Origin: Paenibacillus brevis
GTDB lineage: Bacteria; Bacillota; Bacilli; Paenibacillales; Paenibacillaceae
Reading direction: 5' to 3'
Length of the DNA: 64,000 nt
Assembly (NCBI RefSeq): GCF_018919145.1
Contig: NZ_JAHLQJ010000006.1
Span: 1 to 64,000, forward strand
The stretch's first letter is position 1, and each line of letters begins with the position of its first letter. Positions 8,441 to 15,992 of the stretch are shown here, piece by piece. A model generated the notes under the pieces. It was not told where the DNA came from. It did not search any database and saw nothing but the letters and a program-made list of their open reading frames with translations. The position numbers and the translations under genes were made by a program.

Positions 8441-8698
8441 ATGGCCAGATCAAGCGCCAGTAAGAAGCGGCTCAGAGCCGTGCGCGAGGGCAAACGCGAT
8501 CCGCTGCTTAGCAGAAGCCCGTTTGCCGCTCATGACCTGAGAACGAGAACCACAAAGACGAAGCAGGATGTATTGAACAGGAGTAAATATAAGAACCGGA
8601 TTTCCTACGGAGGAGATGGCGGTTCTTATTTATTTTGCCCAGGCAGCATGTCATGCGGGATTTTCGTAATTGTAAAGAATAGCTCGTATATTTCCTGA
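8441..8698 (+). CDS. Small basic protein of unknown function (85 aa)
   Basis: The start ATG has a clear AAGGAGAGA site. The first 50 residues are very rich in Arg, Lys, Ser and Thr (MARSSASKKRLRAVREGKRDP, then DLRTRTTKTKQD) and resemble small conserved basic proteins of Bacillaceae; I cannot name the family with certainty. Odd feature: a rho-independent hairpin (8591-8627) lies inside the reading frame, and the last 24 codons run past it and overlap the end of the convergent regulator gene. The functional protein may effectively be the first 55-60 residues, with the tail a by-product of rearrangement. Confidence 0.6.
   Translation: MARSSASKKRLRAVREGKRDPLLSRSPFAAHDLRTRTTKTKQDVLNRSKYKNRISYGGDGGSYLFCPGSMSCGIFVIVKNSSYIS
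8591..8632. terminator. Terminator hairpin inside overlapping convergent genes
   Basis: Stem AAGAACCG (8591-8598) with CGGTTCTT (8620-8627), a 21-nt loop, then ATTTATTTT on the plus side and ATATTTA on the minus side. It lies within the 3' part of the small gene and covers the stop codon of the minus-strand regulator. Confidence 0.7.
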
Positions 8699-9192
8699 TC
8701 CGGAGCTCTGTCTTTACGTTCATGGGCTTTACAAAAATCAAGTATAAGCTGGTTAAGCTGATCAAATTCTTCCCGAGTCAGCTGCAGCTCGGTATTCGTA
8801 ATTCTTCCATCAGGTTCTTTTTGTTGATTGGCCTGTAAAAAACGCTTTTTATTCTCATCGTACAAATTGCTGAGCAGCTTCGTTGTTTCGGAATGGAATA
8901 CTTGATGGACCGTCTCGTCGATCTCGCTCTTCTTAATCTTTACTGACCCCTCGTAAGCTTTATAATATTTAGCTGTTATGCCATTGATCAGCTTCGTATC
9001 CACCAGAGTAAGAAGCCCAATACTTTCCAGCTTCTTGACGTGATAATGAACTTTTGCAGGTACTTGTCCCATCGTATCGGCAATTTCTTTGACCGTAGCG
9101 GGACGTCCGAATTTATTGAAAGCATTTAGAATCTGAATACGATAAGGATCCGAGTAGATTCGGATTTCTTCCAAGGTTTTGAGCTCGATCAT
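8626..9192 (-). CDS. ArsR-like winged-helix transcriptional regulator
   Basis: About 188 aa. An N-terminal winged helix (about 8-75) includes SDPYRIQILNAF, TVKEIADTMGQVPAKVHYHVKKLESIGLL and a wing; it resembles HTH_20/ArsR regulators that read cytoplasmic signals. The C-terminal 110 residues are helical and charged, with no metal-binding Cys motif. I chose ATG 9192 because it has AGGAG upstream; an in-frame ATG at 9213 lacks one. It is downstream of the MFS gene on the same strand (93-nt gap), so it likely controls that transporter and itself. Confidence 0.85.
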   Translation of the reverse strand: MIELKTLEEIRIYSDPYRIQILNAFNKFGRPATVKEIADTMGQVPAKVHYHVKKLESIGLLTLVDTKLINGITAKYYKAYEGSVKIKKSEIDETVHQVFHSETTKLLSNLYDENKKRFLQANQQKEPDGRITNTELQLTREEFDQLNQLILDFCKAHERKDRAPDQEIYELFFTITKIPHDMLPGQNK

Positions 9193-9285
9193 AAATTGGG
9201 TGCTCCTAAGCATTTTTGTTTCTATTATATCTCATCGTTGTTCAGGCGTACAAAGCCCATGATACCTATTCAGCTCAAGCGGCAA

Positions 9286-10548
9286 CTATATAGACATGAA
9301 GCTGCGGTGTCTTGGCAGCAGGAGCGCCGGGATGATCAGCAGGAGGCCGAATCCGAGATAGATCATATCCGTTCGGATCGCATCCCCTAATGCACCAGCC
9401 AACAGGCTTCCCAACGGAATAGCGCAGGTGCAGATCATGGAGTGGATAGCCCCAACCCGGCCAAGCATTTCTTGCGGCACATTCTCCATGAAGTAGGTTG
9501 TCGTAGGTGTGCTGATTAAGGAGACGGCTGCCCCCATTCCGAAACTGAACAAGGAAGCGGCAGCGATTGAAAGAACAGGCAGAAAGCCGGGAAGATAGAG
9601 CAGGGCATAATTAACACCAAGCAGAGTATATCCGGCAAGAATGAGCACGCTTTTCCGATAGTTATTGCCTTTACGGGCCAGCCACAGTCCGCTGATAGCC
9701 ATGCCACTGACCAAGGAGATCCCCATAATGCTTAGTCCGGCCGGACCCTCTCCAAGAACTTCTGCGATAAAGGCTGGGCCCAGTACGTTGAAGGGAGAGA
9801 GGCAGAAATTAGAGAATGCCGCAATGATTACGATGGTAAGAATCGTCTTTTGACGCAAAATAAATGCAATTCCTTCTCTGACTTCTTGAAGTAAGCTGCG
9901 GCTTAACTCCTCCGTCCTGGCACGCTCCTTGGACTTCTCTGCCAAGGAAATGAATCCGACCAACAGGGCTGCGGAGAAAAAGGTCGTCCCGTCAACAAGC
10001 ATAGCTCCGGATACACCGGCAATGGCAATAATACCGCCTGCAGCAGCCAATCCGGCCAGCTCTGTAATTCGAGTAATGGATGTGCTTAGCGAATTTCCGA
10101 TAAGGAGCTTCTCTTTGGCCAGTAATCTTGGAACCAATGATATTTCAGCGGGCGAGGCAAAGCATTCCAAGGTGGAAGTCAACAAAGTCAGGATATATAG
10201 ATGCCATGGCTTCAGCAGGGAGGTTGCATAGAGTGCTGCTGTGAGGATGACGATGAGTCCCCGGCCCACATGGGTGATTATAAGGACCCGACGTTTAGAC
10301 CAACGATCTACCAGCGCCCCGCTAAAGAAGCTTAGGACTAGATTGGGTACAAAATTCAGCGCGAAGAGAGTGCCCATCATCAGCTTGGATCCGGTTAACA
10401 AATAGACCATCCAGCTGTAAGCGATGGAATCAATGGAATCTCCGAACCGGGTAATTACACGAGCGGCAAGAAGATACATAAATGACTTGTTCTCAAGAAT
10501 TGCGGCCCATTTTTGCCTTTTAGTTAAAGCGTTTGCCTGTTCTGTCAT
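9286..10548 (-). CDS. MFS transporter (drug-exporter-like)
   Basis: Major facilitator protein of 420 aa with twelve predicted membrane helices. The hallmark loop between helices 2 and 3 reads GALVDRWSKRRVLI. The family resembles MFS_3/enterobactin-exporter-like proteins (MdtH/YfmO type) that export small hydrophobic compounds by proton antiport. The ATG has TAAGGAG upstream. It pairs with the ArsR-like regulator downstream, an arrangement repeated at 43.3-45.5 kb with a different pair. The substrate is unknown. Confidence 0.9.
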   Translation of the reverse strand: MTEQANALTKRQKWAAILENKSFMYLLAARVITRFGDSIDSIAYSWMVYLLTGSKLMMGTLFALNFVPNLVLSFFSGALVDRWSKRRVLIITHVGRGLIVILTAALYATSLLKPWHLYILTLLTSTLECFASPAEISLVPRLLAKEKLLIGNSLSTSITRITELAGLAAAGGIIAIAGVSGAMLVDGTTFFSAALLVGFISLAEKSKERARTEELSRSLLQEVREGIAFILRQKTILTIVIIAAFSNFCLSPFNVLGPAFIAEVLGEGPAGLSIMGISLVSGMAISGLWLARKGNNYRKSVLILAGYTLLGVNYALLYLPGFLPVLSIAAASLFSFGMGAAVSLISTPTTTYFMENVPQEMLGRVGAIHSMICTCAIPLGSLLAGALGDAIRTDMIYLGFGLLLIIPALLLPRHRSFMSI

Positions 10549-10594
10549 AGCGATTCAACTCCTTAATTTCACTTACATTCACCGATAAAATTTT

Positions 10595-10606
10595 TTTAAC
10601 GTTAAA
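10595..10606. promoter_or_regulatory. Palindrome upstream of the MFS gene, possible operator
   Basis: A perfect 12-bp palindrome TTTAACGTTAAA lies 47 nt before the MFS start in AT-rich DNA. It is a candidate site for the neighbouring winged-helix regulator; this is inferred from position only. Confidence 0.35.
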
Positions 10607-10706
10607 TTTATTTTAATGGAGAAACGGAATATTGCAAGAGGTTTTAGTTAAAACGATAAATTTTTTTTCACGACTTGAATTTGAGCAGCAAGAGAGGGGC
10701 AATTTC

Positions 10707-10735
10707 TTGACTTCATTACAGAAACGTGATAAATT
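10707..10735 (+). promoter_or_regulatory. Promoter of the tRNA-Asn/tRNA-Ser unit
   Basis: TTGACT (10707-10712), 17-nt spacer, TAAATT (10730-10735), 18 nt before the mature tRNA-Asn. Confidence 0.55.
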
Positions 10736-10752
10736 AAATCTTGTTCTAGCGT

Positions 10753-10828
10753 TCCCTGATAGCTCAGTTGGTAGAGCACTCGACTGTTAATCGAGTTGTC
10801 ACAGGTTCGAGTCCTGTTCGGGGAGCCA
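10753..10828 (+). tRNA. tRNA-Asn (GTT)
   Basis: Complete cloverleaf of 76 nt with CCA encoded. The acceptor TCCCTGA pairs with TCGGGGA (one G-T), the D-arm contains AGCTCAGTTGGTAGAGCA, the anticodon loop is CTGTTAA and the T-loop GGTTCGAGTCC. Confidence 0.97.
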
Positions 10829-10835
10829 CTTTCTT

Positions 10836-10924
10836 GGAGAGATACCCAAGTGGCTATAAGGGGACCCTCTGCTAAGGGGTTAGACTGCGTAAGCGGTGCG
10901 AGGGTTCGAATCCCTCTCTCTCCG
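10836..10924 (+). tRNA. tRNA-Ser (GCT)
   Basis: Class II tRNA of 89 nt. The acceptor GGAGAGA pairs with TCTCTCC, the anticodon loop holds GCT, a long variable arm (TGCGTAAGCGGTGCG region) is present and the discriminator is G. CCA is not encoded. It follows tRNA-Asn by 7 nt. Confidence 0.97.
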
Positions 10925-10943
10925 TATTGAGATACATCATTAC

Positions 10944-10975
10944 AACAGCCTCCGCGATCCGGAGGCTGTTTGTTG
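10944..10975 (+). terminator. Terminator-like hairpin after tRNA-Ser
   Basis: Stem AACAGCCTCC (10944-10953) with GGAGGCTGTT (10961-10970), followed by TGTTG. It has a strong stem but a weak T-tract. Confidence 0.65.
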
Positions 10976-10979
10976 CAAA

Positions 10980-11077
10980 AGGGATGAGAATCCTCAGAAG
11001 GAGGGTTCGTCGAAGCATAAGCTTCGGTAGAAATACATCGCAGTCTCGAACGAAGTGAGAGTATCCCTCTCTCTCCG
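10980..11077 (+). repeat. Structured repeat copy 1, ending in a tRNA-Ser 3' end fragment
   Basis: A 98-nt unit made of three small inverted repeats (GAATCCTC/GAGGGTTC, CGAAGC/GCTTCG, CTCGAACGAAGTGAG). It ends with TCCCTCTCTCTCCG, the same 14 nt that end tRNA-Ser at 10924. About 85% identical to the copy at 11135-11230 by eye. Confidence 0.75.
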
Positions 11078-11096
11078 TTCTGAAACAACACCAACC

Positions 11097-11130
11097 AGAA
11101 GCCCTCCGGTTTGCCGGGGGGCTTCTTTAT
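11097..11130 (+). terminator. Terminator between the two structured repeats
   Basis: Stem AGAAGCCCTCCGG (11097-11109) with CCGGGGGGCTTCT (11114-11126), then TTTAT. It is placed after repeat copy 1 just as the earlier hairpin follows tRNA-Ser. Confidence 0.8.
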
Positions 11131-11134
11131 GTAT

Positions 11135-11230
11135 AGGGATGAGAACCCTCAGAAAGAGGGTTCGTCGGAGCATAGGCTTCGATAGCCATACATCGCAGTC
11201 TCGAGCGAAGTGAGAATGTCCCTCTCTCCG
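11135..11230 (+). repeat. Structured repeat copy 2, ending in a tRNA-Ser 3' end fragment
   Basis: The second copy (96 nt) has the same inverted repeats, with GAACCCTC/GAGGGTTC fully paired, so several differences from copy 1 keep the stems. It ends TCCCTCTCTCCG. The following 11231-11428 holds no gene I can see, only a purine-rich stretch (GGAGAA/GAGGAG repeats, 11371-11425). Confidence 0.75.
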
Positions 11231-11428
11231 GCAAAGTATAAAGTCGGATGGATGCAGTCGGACTTTACATGGAATACCGTACAAAGGTCGTCCTCTGTAG
11301 TGAGTGGGATAAAATTGCAGGCGTAGGGGTTCGTGCGGCCTCAGAGTGACATTATCTTAGTACAACCAAAGGAGAAAATAGGAGAAGAAAGAGGAGAATT
11401 TTAGGGGGAATTTAGGAGAAAATTTTGG

Positions 11429-11457
11429 TTGCATTAGCATTCGGATTTTGCTATACT
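11429..11457 (+). promoter_or_regulatory. Promoter of the tRNA-Glu/tRNA-Leu unit
   Basis: TTGCAT (11429-11434), 17-nt spacer, TATACT (11452-11457), 35 nt before the mature tRNA-Glu. Confidence 0.7.
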
Positions 11458-11492
11458 CATTTTTGCCGCTGCTTCTTGGCGATCTTCGATGT

Positions 11493-11567
11493 GGCCCGTT
11501 GGTCAAGGGGTTAAGACACCTCCCTTTCACGGAGGTAACAGGGGTTCGAATCCCCTACGGGTCACCA
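11493..11567 (+). tRNA. tRNA-Glu (TTC)
   Basis: Cloverleaf of 75 nt with CCA encoded. The acceptor GGCCCGT pairs with ACGGGTC, the anticodon stem is CCTCC/GGAGG with anticodon TTC, and the T-arm is AGGGGTTCGAATCCCCT. Confidence 0.97.
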
Positions 11568-11580
11568 TTTAATTGAATAC

Positions 11581-11663
11581 GCGGTCGTGGTGGAATGGCA
11601 GACACGCTATCTTGAGGGGGTAGTGGGTGTATACCCGTGGAGGTTCGAGTCCTCTCGACCGCA
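11581..11663 (+). tRNA. tRNA-Leu (GAG), copy 1
   Basis: Class II tRNA of 83 nt. The acceptor GCGGTCG pairs with CGACCGC, the anticodon loop is CTTGAGG, the variable arm is GTGGGTGTATACCCGT and no CCA is encoded. It is identical base for base to the gene at 22302-22384. Confidence 0.97.
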
Positions 11664-11675
11664 TTTCATGAACTA

Positions 11676-11713
11676 GGATGATTCCTGTGCAAAACAGGGA
11701 TCATCCTTTTTTC
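11676..11713 (+). terminator. Terminator of the tRNA-Glu/Leu unit
   Basis: Long stem GGATGATTCCTGT (11676-11688) with ACAGGGATCATCC (11694-11706, one mismatch), then TTTTTTC. Confidence 0.92.
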
Positions 11714-11820
11714 TTTGTGTTGATATTGGCTCAGAGACACATATGCCGAAAATCTCTATAAAGAATTGAGTGAAGCTGAATAATTGCAGTAATGTTTTTT
11801 GCAGGACTCAAGCAACTATA

Positions 11821-11848
11821 TAAATATAATATAGTTACGAGCCGATAA
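11821..11848 (+). promoter_or_regulatory. Sigma-D (flagellar sigma-28 type) promoter
   Basis: TAAA (11821-11824), 16 nt, GCCGATAA (11841-11848). This closely matches the Bacillus sigma-D consensus TAAA-N(12-16)-GCCGATAT. It is 43 nt before the start of the FlxA-like gene. Confidence 0.8.
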
Positions 11849-11890
11849 ACATTGTAAAGAAATATTTCCCAATGAGGGGGTCGTCTTCAA

Positions 11891-12718
11891 ATGGTACAAA
11901 TTTCAAGCGTCTCAAGTAAAATGCAATCTGCAATGCCTGTAAAGTCTAGGGCAAATATATTGTCGCCCATTGACCGGGAGATTGAGCAACTAATCAAACA
12001 AAAAGGAATTCTTAATGAAAAAATTGCTAGTATTAAATCAGATGAAAAAATGGACTCCAAACAAAAAGATGAGAGAATTAAACTACTAACTATGGACTTG
12101 GAGTTACTTGAATCTCAAATTATGCAGAAAAGAATGGAGAAGGCAGAGAATAGTAAAAGTGATAAAAGCAATAAAAATAATTCCTCACAAAAGGAAGATT
12201 CCAGTAAAAATAGTGAAATGGATACGAGTAAGCTGGACATATCGGGCGCATCAATGGAAAAGTTATTACAGGCAGGCAATTTGCATGAGCAATTAACTAA
12301 AATGGCAAGTGTGCGCAAATCAATGAAAGTAGAAGCTAATAATTTCAGGCACGAGGTAAGAAAAGGAAGAGCCATTCTTGAAGGTGAAAATGACCCTGGT
12401 GACCCGGGTAAAACCGAAATGAGAAAAAATCTCGAGTTGACAGTTAATAGATCAAAAAACGAACAAGCACTGGAAATAGATCAGAAAATCGCTAAATTAG
12501 ATCGTGAAATAGGCAAAAAGATCGAAGACACTTTAGAGGGTGTTCAGAAGAATGATAAGGTAAAGGGGAAAGTCATCACCGAAAAAGTTGATGATCAAGA
12601 AGATGTGTCTGTATCTGATCAACTTTTTAATGATATTGATACACAGAATCAGGATGCTGACAAGGATAACAATAACCTGCAAGCACAACGGAATGTTAGT
12701 ATTGACATTCGCGTTTAG
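11891..12718 (+). CDS. FlxA-like coiled-coil protein
   Basis: Protein of 275 aa, soluble, very rich in Lys, Glu, Asp and Ser. The N-terminal part (about 25-85) has the FlxA-like pattern IDREIEQLIKQKGILNEKIASIKSDEKMDSKQKDERIK broken into two coiled-coil helices. Residues 85-115 are a Lys/Ser/Asn-rich linker. A second coiled coil lies at about 125-225, and the acidic tail ends in DIRV. The ATG follows GAGGGGG at a longish 9-10 nt spacing. Gram-negative flxA is controlled by the flagellar sigma factor, and the sigma-D promoter here points to motility-linked expression too. Its biochemical role is unknown. AT-richer than its neighbours. Confidence 0.75.
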   Translation: MVQISSVSSKMQSAMPVKSRANILSPIDREIEQLIKQKGILNEKIASIKSDEKMDSKQKDERIKLLTMDLELLESQIMQKRMEKAENSKSDKSNKNNSSQKEDSSKNSEMDTSKLDISGASMEKLLQAGNLHEQLTKMASVRKSMKVEANNFRHEVRKGRAILEGENDPGDPGKTEMRKNLELTVNRSKNEQALEIDQKIAKLDREIGKKIEDTLEGVQKNDKVKGKVITEKVDDQEDVSVSDQLFNDIDTQNQDADKDNNNLQAQRNVSIDIRV

Positions 12719-12832
12719 AAGATAACTAAAGTGACCATTATGCGATGGAGATAACCATGATAATACATAAAAGTAAATGTCACTCCAGTTGTCTACATTA
12801 GATAAAACTTCTGTAACAGAAAAGAGATTTCG

Positions 12833-12880
12833 AAAAAGCTTATTCCCGCTTGAATTATAAGCAGGAATGAGCTTTTTTTA
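12833..12880 (+). terminator. Terminator of the FlxA-like gene
   Basis: Stem AAAAAGCTTATTCCCGCTT with AAGCAGGAATGAGCTTTTTTT (small mismatches), loop GAATTAT. It ends in a T-run at 12873-12879. Confidence 0.9.
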
Positions 12881-13037
12881 TACTCATTAAACCCAAAAAG
12901 CCTTTTATTAAAGTAGAAATCTGACCGAAATAAAAAATTTGCTTGATCAATAACAAATAGAGCTTGAGGCCGGAAGCATTAGATGTAAGAAATCGTTACT
13001 AGTAATGATAAAACATTTACAGCCACCCTGAAATAAA

Positions 13038-13058
13038 TGATAATGATAATTGTTATCA
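13038..13058. promoter_or_regulatory. Fur box upstream of the siderophore regulator gene
   Basis: TGATAATGATAATTGTTATCA (21 bp) contains overlapping 7-1-7 Fur motifs (TGATAAT-n-ATTATCA type). It lies 58 nt before the activator start and implies iron-dependent repression. Confidence 0.88.
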
Positions 13059-13115
13059 CCTACAAATATAACTATATTCATATACCCCATTCATGAGTAA
13101 GGAGTTCGATTACGA

Positions 13116-14837
13116 ATGAAAGCACAATCTGAAATGATGTTTCATCGGGATAGGCCCTGTTGTTCTCCAAGTCGCAGATTTGGTGAACAGCAAGCAGTAA
13201 ATAGGGATGAAGCCGATATCCGGTTTCATTTGCGTGATGTGCAGTATCTCCAGCCGAGACCGGAAAGAAGGGAGCAGCAGCTGCATGTGCTGACGGCGCT
13301 CATTCTCGTTCAGGAAGGAGAAGGGGTGGTGGAGATGGCAGATCGCAAGATGCTGGTCCGAAAGGGAGATTTCATTGTGTGCCCCGCGGGGTCTACGTCC
13401 GTATTCTATTTCCATACTCCTGCCCATTCGAGTGAGGCTTCCATTCCCGGTCTAGCAGCTTTGTTTCACTTCGATTGCTATCGATTGGGAGAGAATTTCC
13501 GGGAAATTCCAACGGTTCTGGATACCACTTGCTCTTGGCTGCCTTCCTCAGGTAAGCTGACAAGCCAATTGGAGCGAATCGGGATGCACTGCCGCTCGAT
13601 ATTCGAGCACTTTTACAGTGGAGAGACCCGCAGTTTGTGGCTTGCCCGCATTGAGTTTGAGCACATGCTGCATGAAATATCGCTCTATGCGGAGACTCCG
13701 TTTTCGAACGATAGAATGGGTGCCATTGAGAGTACGAAGGCATTCATTGATCAGCACTATGCGGATGAGCTGAGTCTGGAGAAGCTGGCCGAGCTGGCGG
13801 AGCTAAGCCCCAAATATTTTGCTGAACAATTCAAAAAGTATTATGCGGTATCTCCTATGGAATATGTGGCGGAAGTGAGATTGCGAAAGGCCAAGCAGTT
13901 GCTGGCTTCCGGAAGCGGACCCATGAAGGAAATTGCCCATGCGGTGGGATATCGAGATGAGTTCTATTTTAGCCGAAAATTCAAAAAGAGCTTTGGCATT
14001 TCCCCTTCTGCTTATCTCAAGACCAGACACAGCAAATTAGCGGTATATGGAACGTCTGCGATTCTCGGATATTTGGCTGCTCTCGATGCGACTCCCTATG
14101 CGGCTCCGTTGCACCCGAAGTGGTCTCCATACTATTACAGGACCATGGGCCCTGATATTCCGGTACATCTCAATGCCTACCTGCATCGGCAATTCCAGCA
14201 GGAGAATCTGGAGCAGATCCAGGCAGCTCAGCCTGAACTGATTCTATGTCCTTCGGGTTTGCAGGGTTGGGAGCTTGATGTGCTGCGAAAATGTTCTCGC
14301 GTTTATGAAATAGAATGCGCAAATGGAGACAAAGCCTGGAAGGATCGATTAAAGGATTTAAGCACAGTGCTGCATAGGGAGGAAGAGGCGGAAGCGTGGC
14401 TGGTTAAATTTGATGAACTGTTGGCAGAAGCAAAACAAAGCCTCTCCTCCACGATTGGCACTGCCAGGGTTCTTCCGATAAGAATGCTTAACGATAACTT
14501 TTATGTCAGTGGAGATGAGGGTGCGTCGGAGACGCTGTTCACACAATTAGGCTTGGTGTCCTCAGAAATGCTCAATGGACTTAAGCCCGGAGAATCCCGC
14601 CGATGTACGCTTGAGGAAATTCGAGAGAGCGATGCGGACCTGCTGCTGCTCGTCGTTCGTCAGGATTCGCGTACGCTTGAGCATTGGCGAAATATCCAGA
14701 GACATCCGGATTGGTCAAGCCTGCCGCAGGTGAAGCGGGGCGACGTATATGTCATGGCCTCTTACCCCTGGAGAGAGTATTCGCCGACAGCCTTTGTACA
14801 CATGATTCAAGACCTGCTAAGGATCTCAGGGAATTAA
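13116..14837 (+). CDS. Btr-like AraC activator fused to a siderophore-binding domain
   Basis: Protein of 573 aa in three parts. An N-terminal cupin-like AraC sensor region (about 30-180) precedes two AraC helix-turn-helix motifs (about 206-305, with LEKLAELAELSPKYFAEQFKKY and GYRDEFYFSRKFKKSFG) and a C-terminal periplasmic-binding-protein-like domain (about 315-573, QIQAAQPELILCP, VKRGDVYVM). This is the architecture of B. subtilis Btr, where the C-terminal domain senses the ferric siderophore in the cytoplasm and activates feuABC. The ATG follows AAGGAG at 11-nt spacing. It is divided from the uptake operon only by a second Fur box. Btr-type function is a strong inference; the exact siderophore is unknown. 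Confidence 0.93.
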   Translation: MKAQSEMMFHRDRPCCSPSRRFGEQQAVNRDEADIRFHLRDVQYLQPRPERREQQLHVLTALILVQEGEGVVEMADRKMLVRKGDFIVCPAGSTSVFYFHTPAHSSEASIPGLAALFHFDCYRLGENFREIPTVLDTTCSWLPSSGKLTSQLERIGMHCRSIFEHFYSGETRSLWLARIEFEHMLHEISLYAETPFSNDRMGAIESTKAFIDQHYADELSLEKLAELAELSPKYFAEQFKKYYAVSPMEYVAEVRLRKAKQLLASGSGPMKEIAHAVGYRDEFYFSRKFKKSFGISPSAYLKTRHSKLAVYGTSAILGYLAALDATPYAAPLHPKWSPYYYRTMGPDIPVHLNAYLHRQFQQENLEQIQAAQPELILCPSGLQGWELDVLRKCSRVYEIECANGDKAWKDRLKDLSTVLHREEEAEAWLVKFDELLAEAKQSLSSTIGTARVLPIRMLNDNFYVSGDEGASETLFTQLGLVSSEMLNGLKPGESRRCTLEEIRESDADLLLLVVRQDSRTLEHWRNIQRHPDWSSLPQVKRGDVYVMASYPWREYSPTAFVHMIQDLLRISGN

Positions 14838-14901
14838 TCCATGCAAAACCGGAAGATTGTCCATGGATTAACAGGGGCTTATCCTTTAATATAACCAATA
14901 A

Positions 14902-14916
14902 TGATAATCATTATCA
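14902..14916. promoter_or_regulatory. Perfect Fur box upstream of the uptake operon
   Basis: TGATAATCATTATCA is an exact 7-1-7 palindrome, 34 nt before the lipoprotein ATG. Fur-iron repression of the feu-like operon is expected. Confidence 0.95.
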
Positions 14917-14949
14917 ATTAAGAGAGATGGAAGGGGAAAGCAGGGTATT

Positions 14950-15966
14950 ATGAAAAAGAGCAAACTGATGGCGTTTGTGCTTCTGGTAGCCGTACTGCTG
15001 ATTTCTGGCTGTGGCGCCAACAAGACTAACGAAGCTTCCGGTAATGCAGCCAATAACGGAGCCGCAACAGGAGTCGAAGAGACACAAGCGGCAACGACAG
15101 AGACAGAGCCGGAGGGCGATGAGTCGGCAACGAGAGTCATTAAATATCTGGATCAAGAGTATACCGTTCCATCCCAAATTGAACGAATCGTTATTACAGG
15201 GGCTGTAGAAGCGATGGAAGATGCGATTGTGCTGGATGTTCAGCCGGTCGGAGCGATTTCTTTTGCAGGAGAGTTCCCTGAACTGTTCTCCAAGGTAACA
15301 GCAAATGCTGTATCTATCGGTGAGAAGACGGAACCAAACTTTGAACAAATTCTGTCCTTGAAACCGGATGTAATCCTGGGGACTTCGAAGTTCAAGCCGG
15401 AAGTAGCGGAACAATTGAACAAAATTGCCACGATGATTCCATACTCGCATATCTCCACCAACTGGGAGAGCAACCTGAAGCTGCTCGGTGAGATCAGCGG
15501 CAAGACAGCCGAGGCGGAAGCGGCGATTACTCAGTATAAGAGCGACCTGGAAGCGGGGAAAGCGGAGCTTGGCGAAGCTTTGACAGATAGCAAGGTAGTC
15601 ACAATTCGTATTCGTGGCGGCGAGGCTTATGTCTATCCGAAGGACGTCTTCTTCAATCCTGTTCTGTATGAAGATCTGGGCTTTACCGTGCCGGCTGAGA
15701 TTGAAGCTGCCGAGGCACAAGAGCTGATCTCTACGGAGAAATTGGCCGAGATGAATCCGGACTATCTGTTTATCCAATTCTCGGAGGCTGAAAATACGGA
15801 TACACCTAAAGCATTGGAAGAATTCCAGAATAATCCGATTGTAGGAAGCCTGGATGCCTTTAAGAACGGTCATGCTTTTGTTAATGTTGTCGATCCATTG
15901 GCTCAAGGCGGAACAGCCTACAGTAAAATCGAGTTTTTGAAGGCGGTATTGTCGAGTTTGAAATAA
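14950..15966 (+). CDS. Siderophore ABC transporter substrate-binding lipoprotein (FeuA-like)
   Basis: Protein of 338 aa. A type II signal peptide ends in the lipobox LISGC (Cys about residue 21), so the protein is lipid-anchored outside the membrane. A short Ala/Asn/Thr/Glu-rich linker (about 22-60) leads into an FhuD/FecB-type fold (VPSQIERIVITGAVEAMED, EQILSLKPDVILG, MNPDYLFIQF). It captures a ferric siderophore and hands it to the two permeases that follow. The order binding protein, permease, permease, esterase equals feuABC-ybbA of B. subtilis, so a catecholate siderophore such as bacillibactin is likely. No ATPase is encoded; as in B. subtilis a remote one must serve. Confidence 0.93.
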   Translation: MKKSKLMAFVLLVAVLLISGCGANKTNEASGNAANNGAATGVEETQAATTETEPEGDESATRVIKYLDQEYTVPSQIERIVITGAVEAMEDAIVLDVQPVGAISFAGEFPELFSKVTANAVSIGEKTEPNFEQILSLKPDVILGTSKFKPEVAEQLNKIATMIPYSHISTNWESNLKLLGEISGKTAEAEAAITQYKSDLEAGKAELGEALTDSKVVTIRIRGGEAYVYPKDVFFNPVLYEDLGFTVPAEIEAAEAQELISTEKLAEMNPDYLFIQFSEAENTDTPKALEEFQNNPIVGSLDAFKNGHAFVNVVDPLAQGGTAYSKIEFLKAVLSSLK

Positions 15967-15992
15967 AATTTGCGATAAGGCGTTGTTAAACT

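Noticed and set aside
10648..11284. Minus-strand open frames across the tRNA-Asn/Ser genes and structured repeats
   Set aside because: They are the well-known antisense translations of tRNA genes (texts such as GERGIRTLAP and NRTRTCDNS) with no ribosome site; not real proteins.
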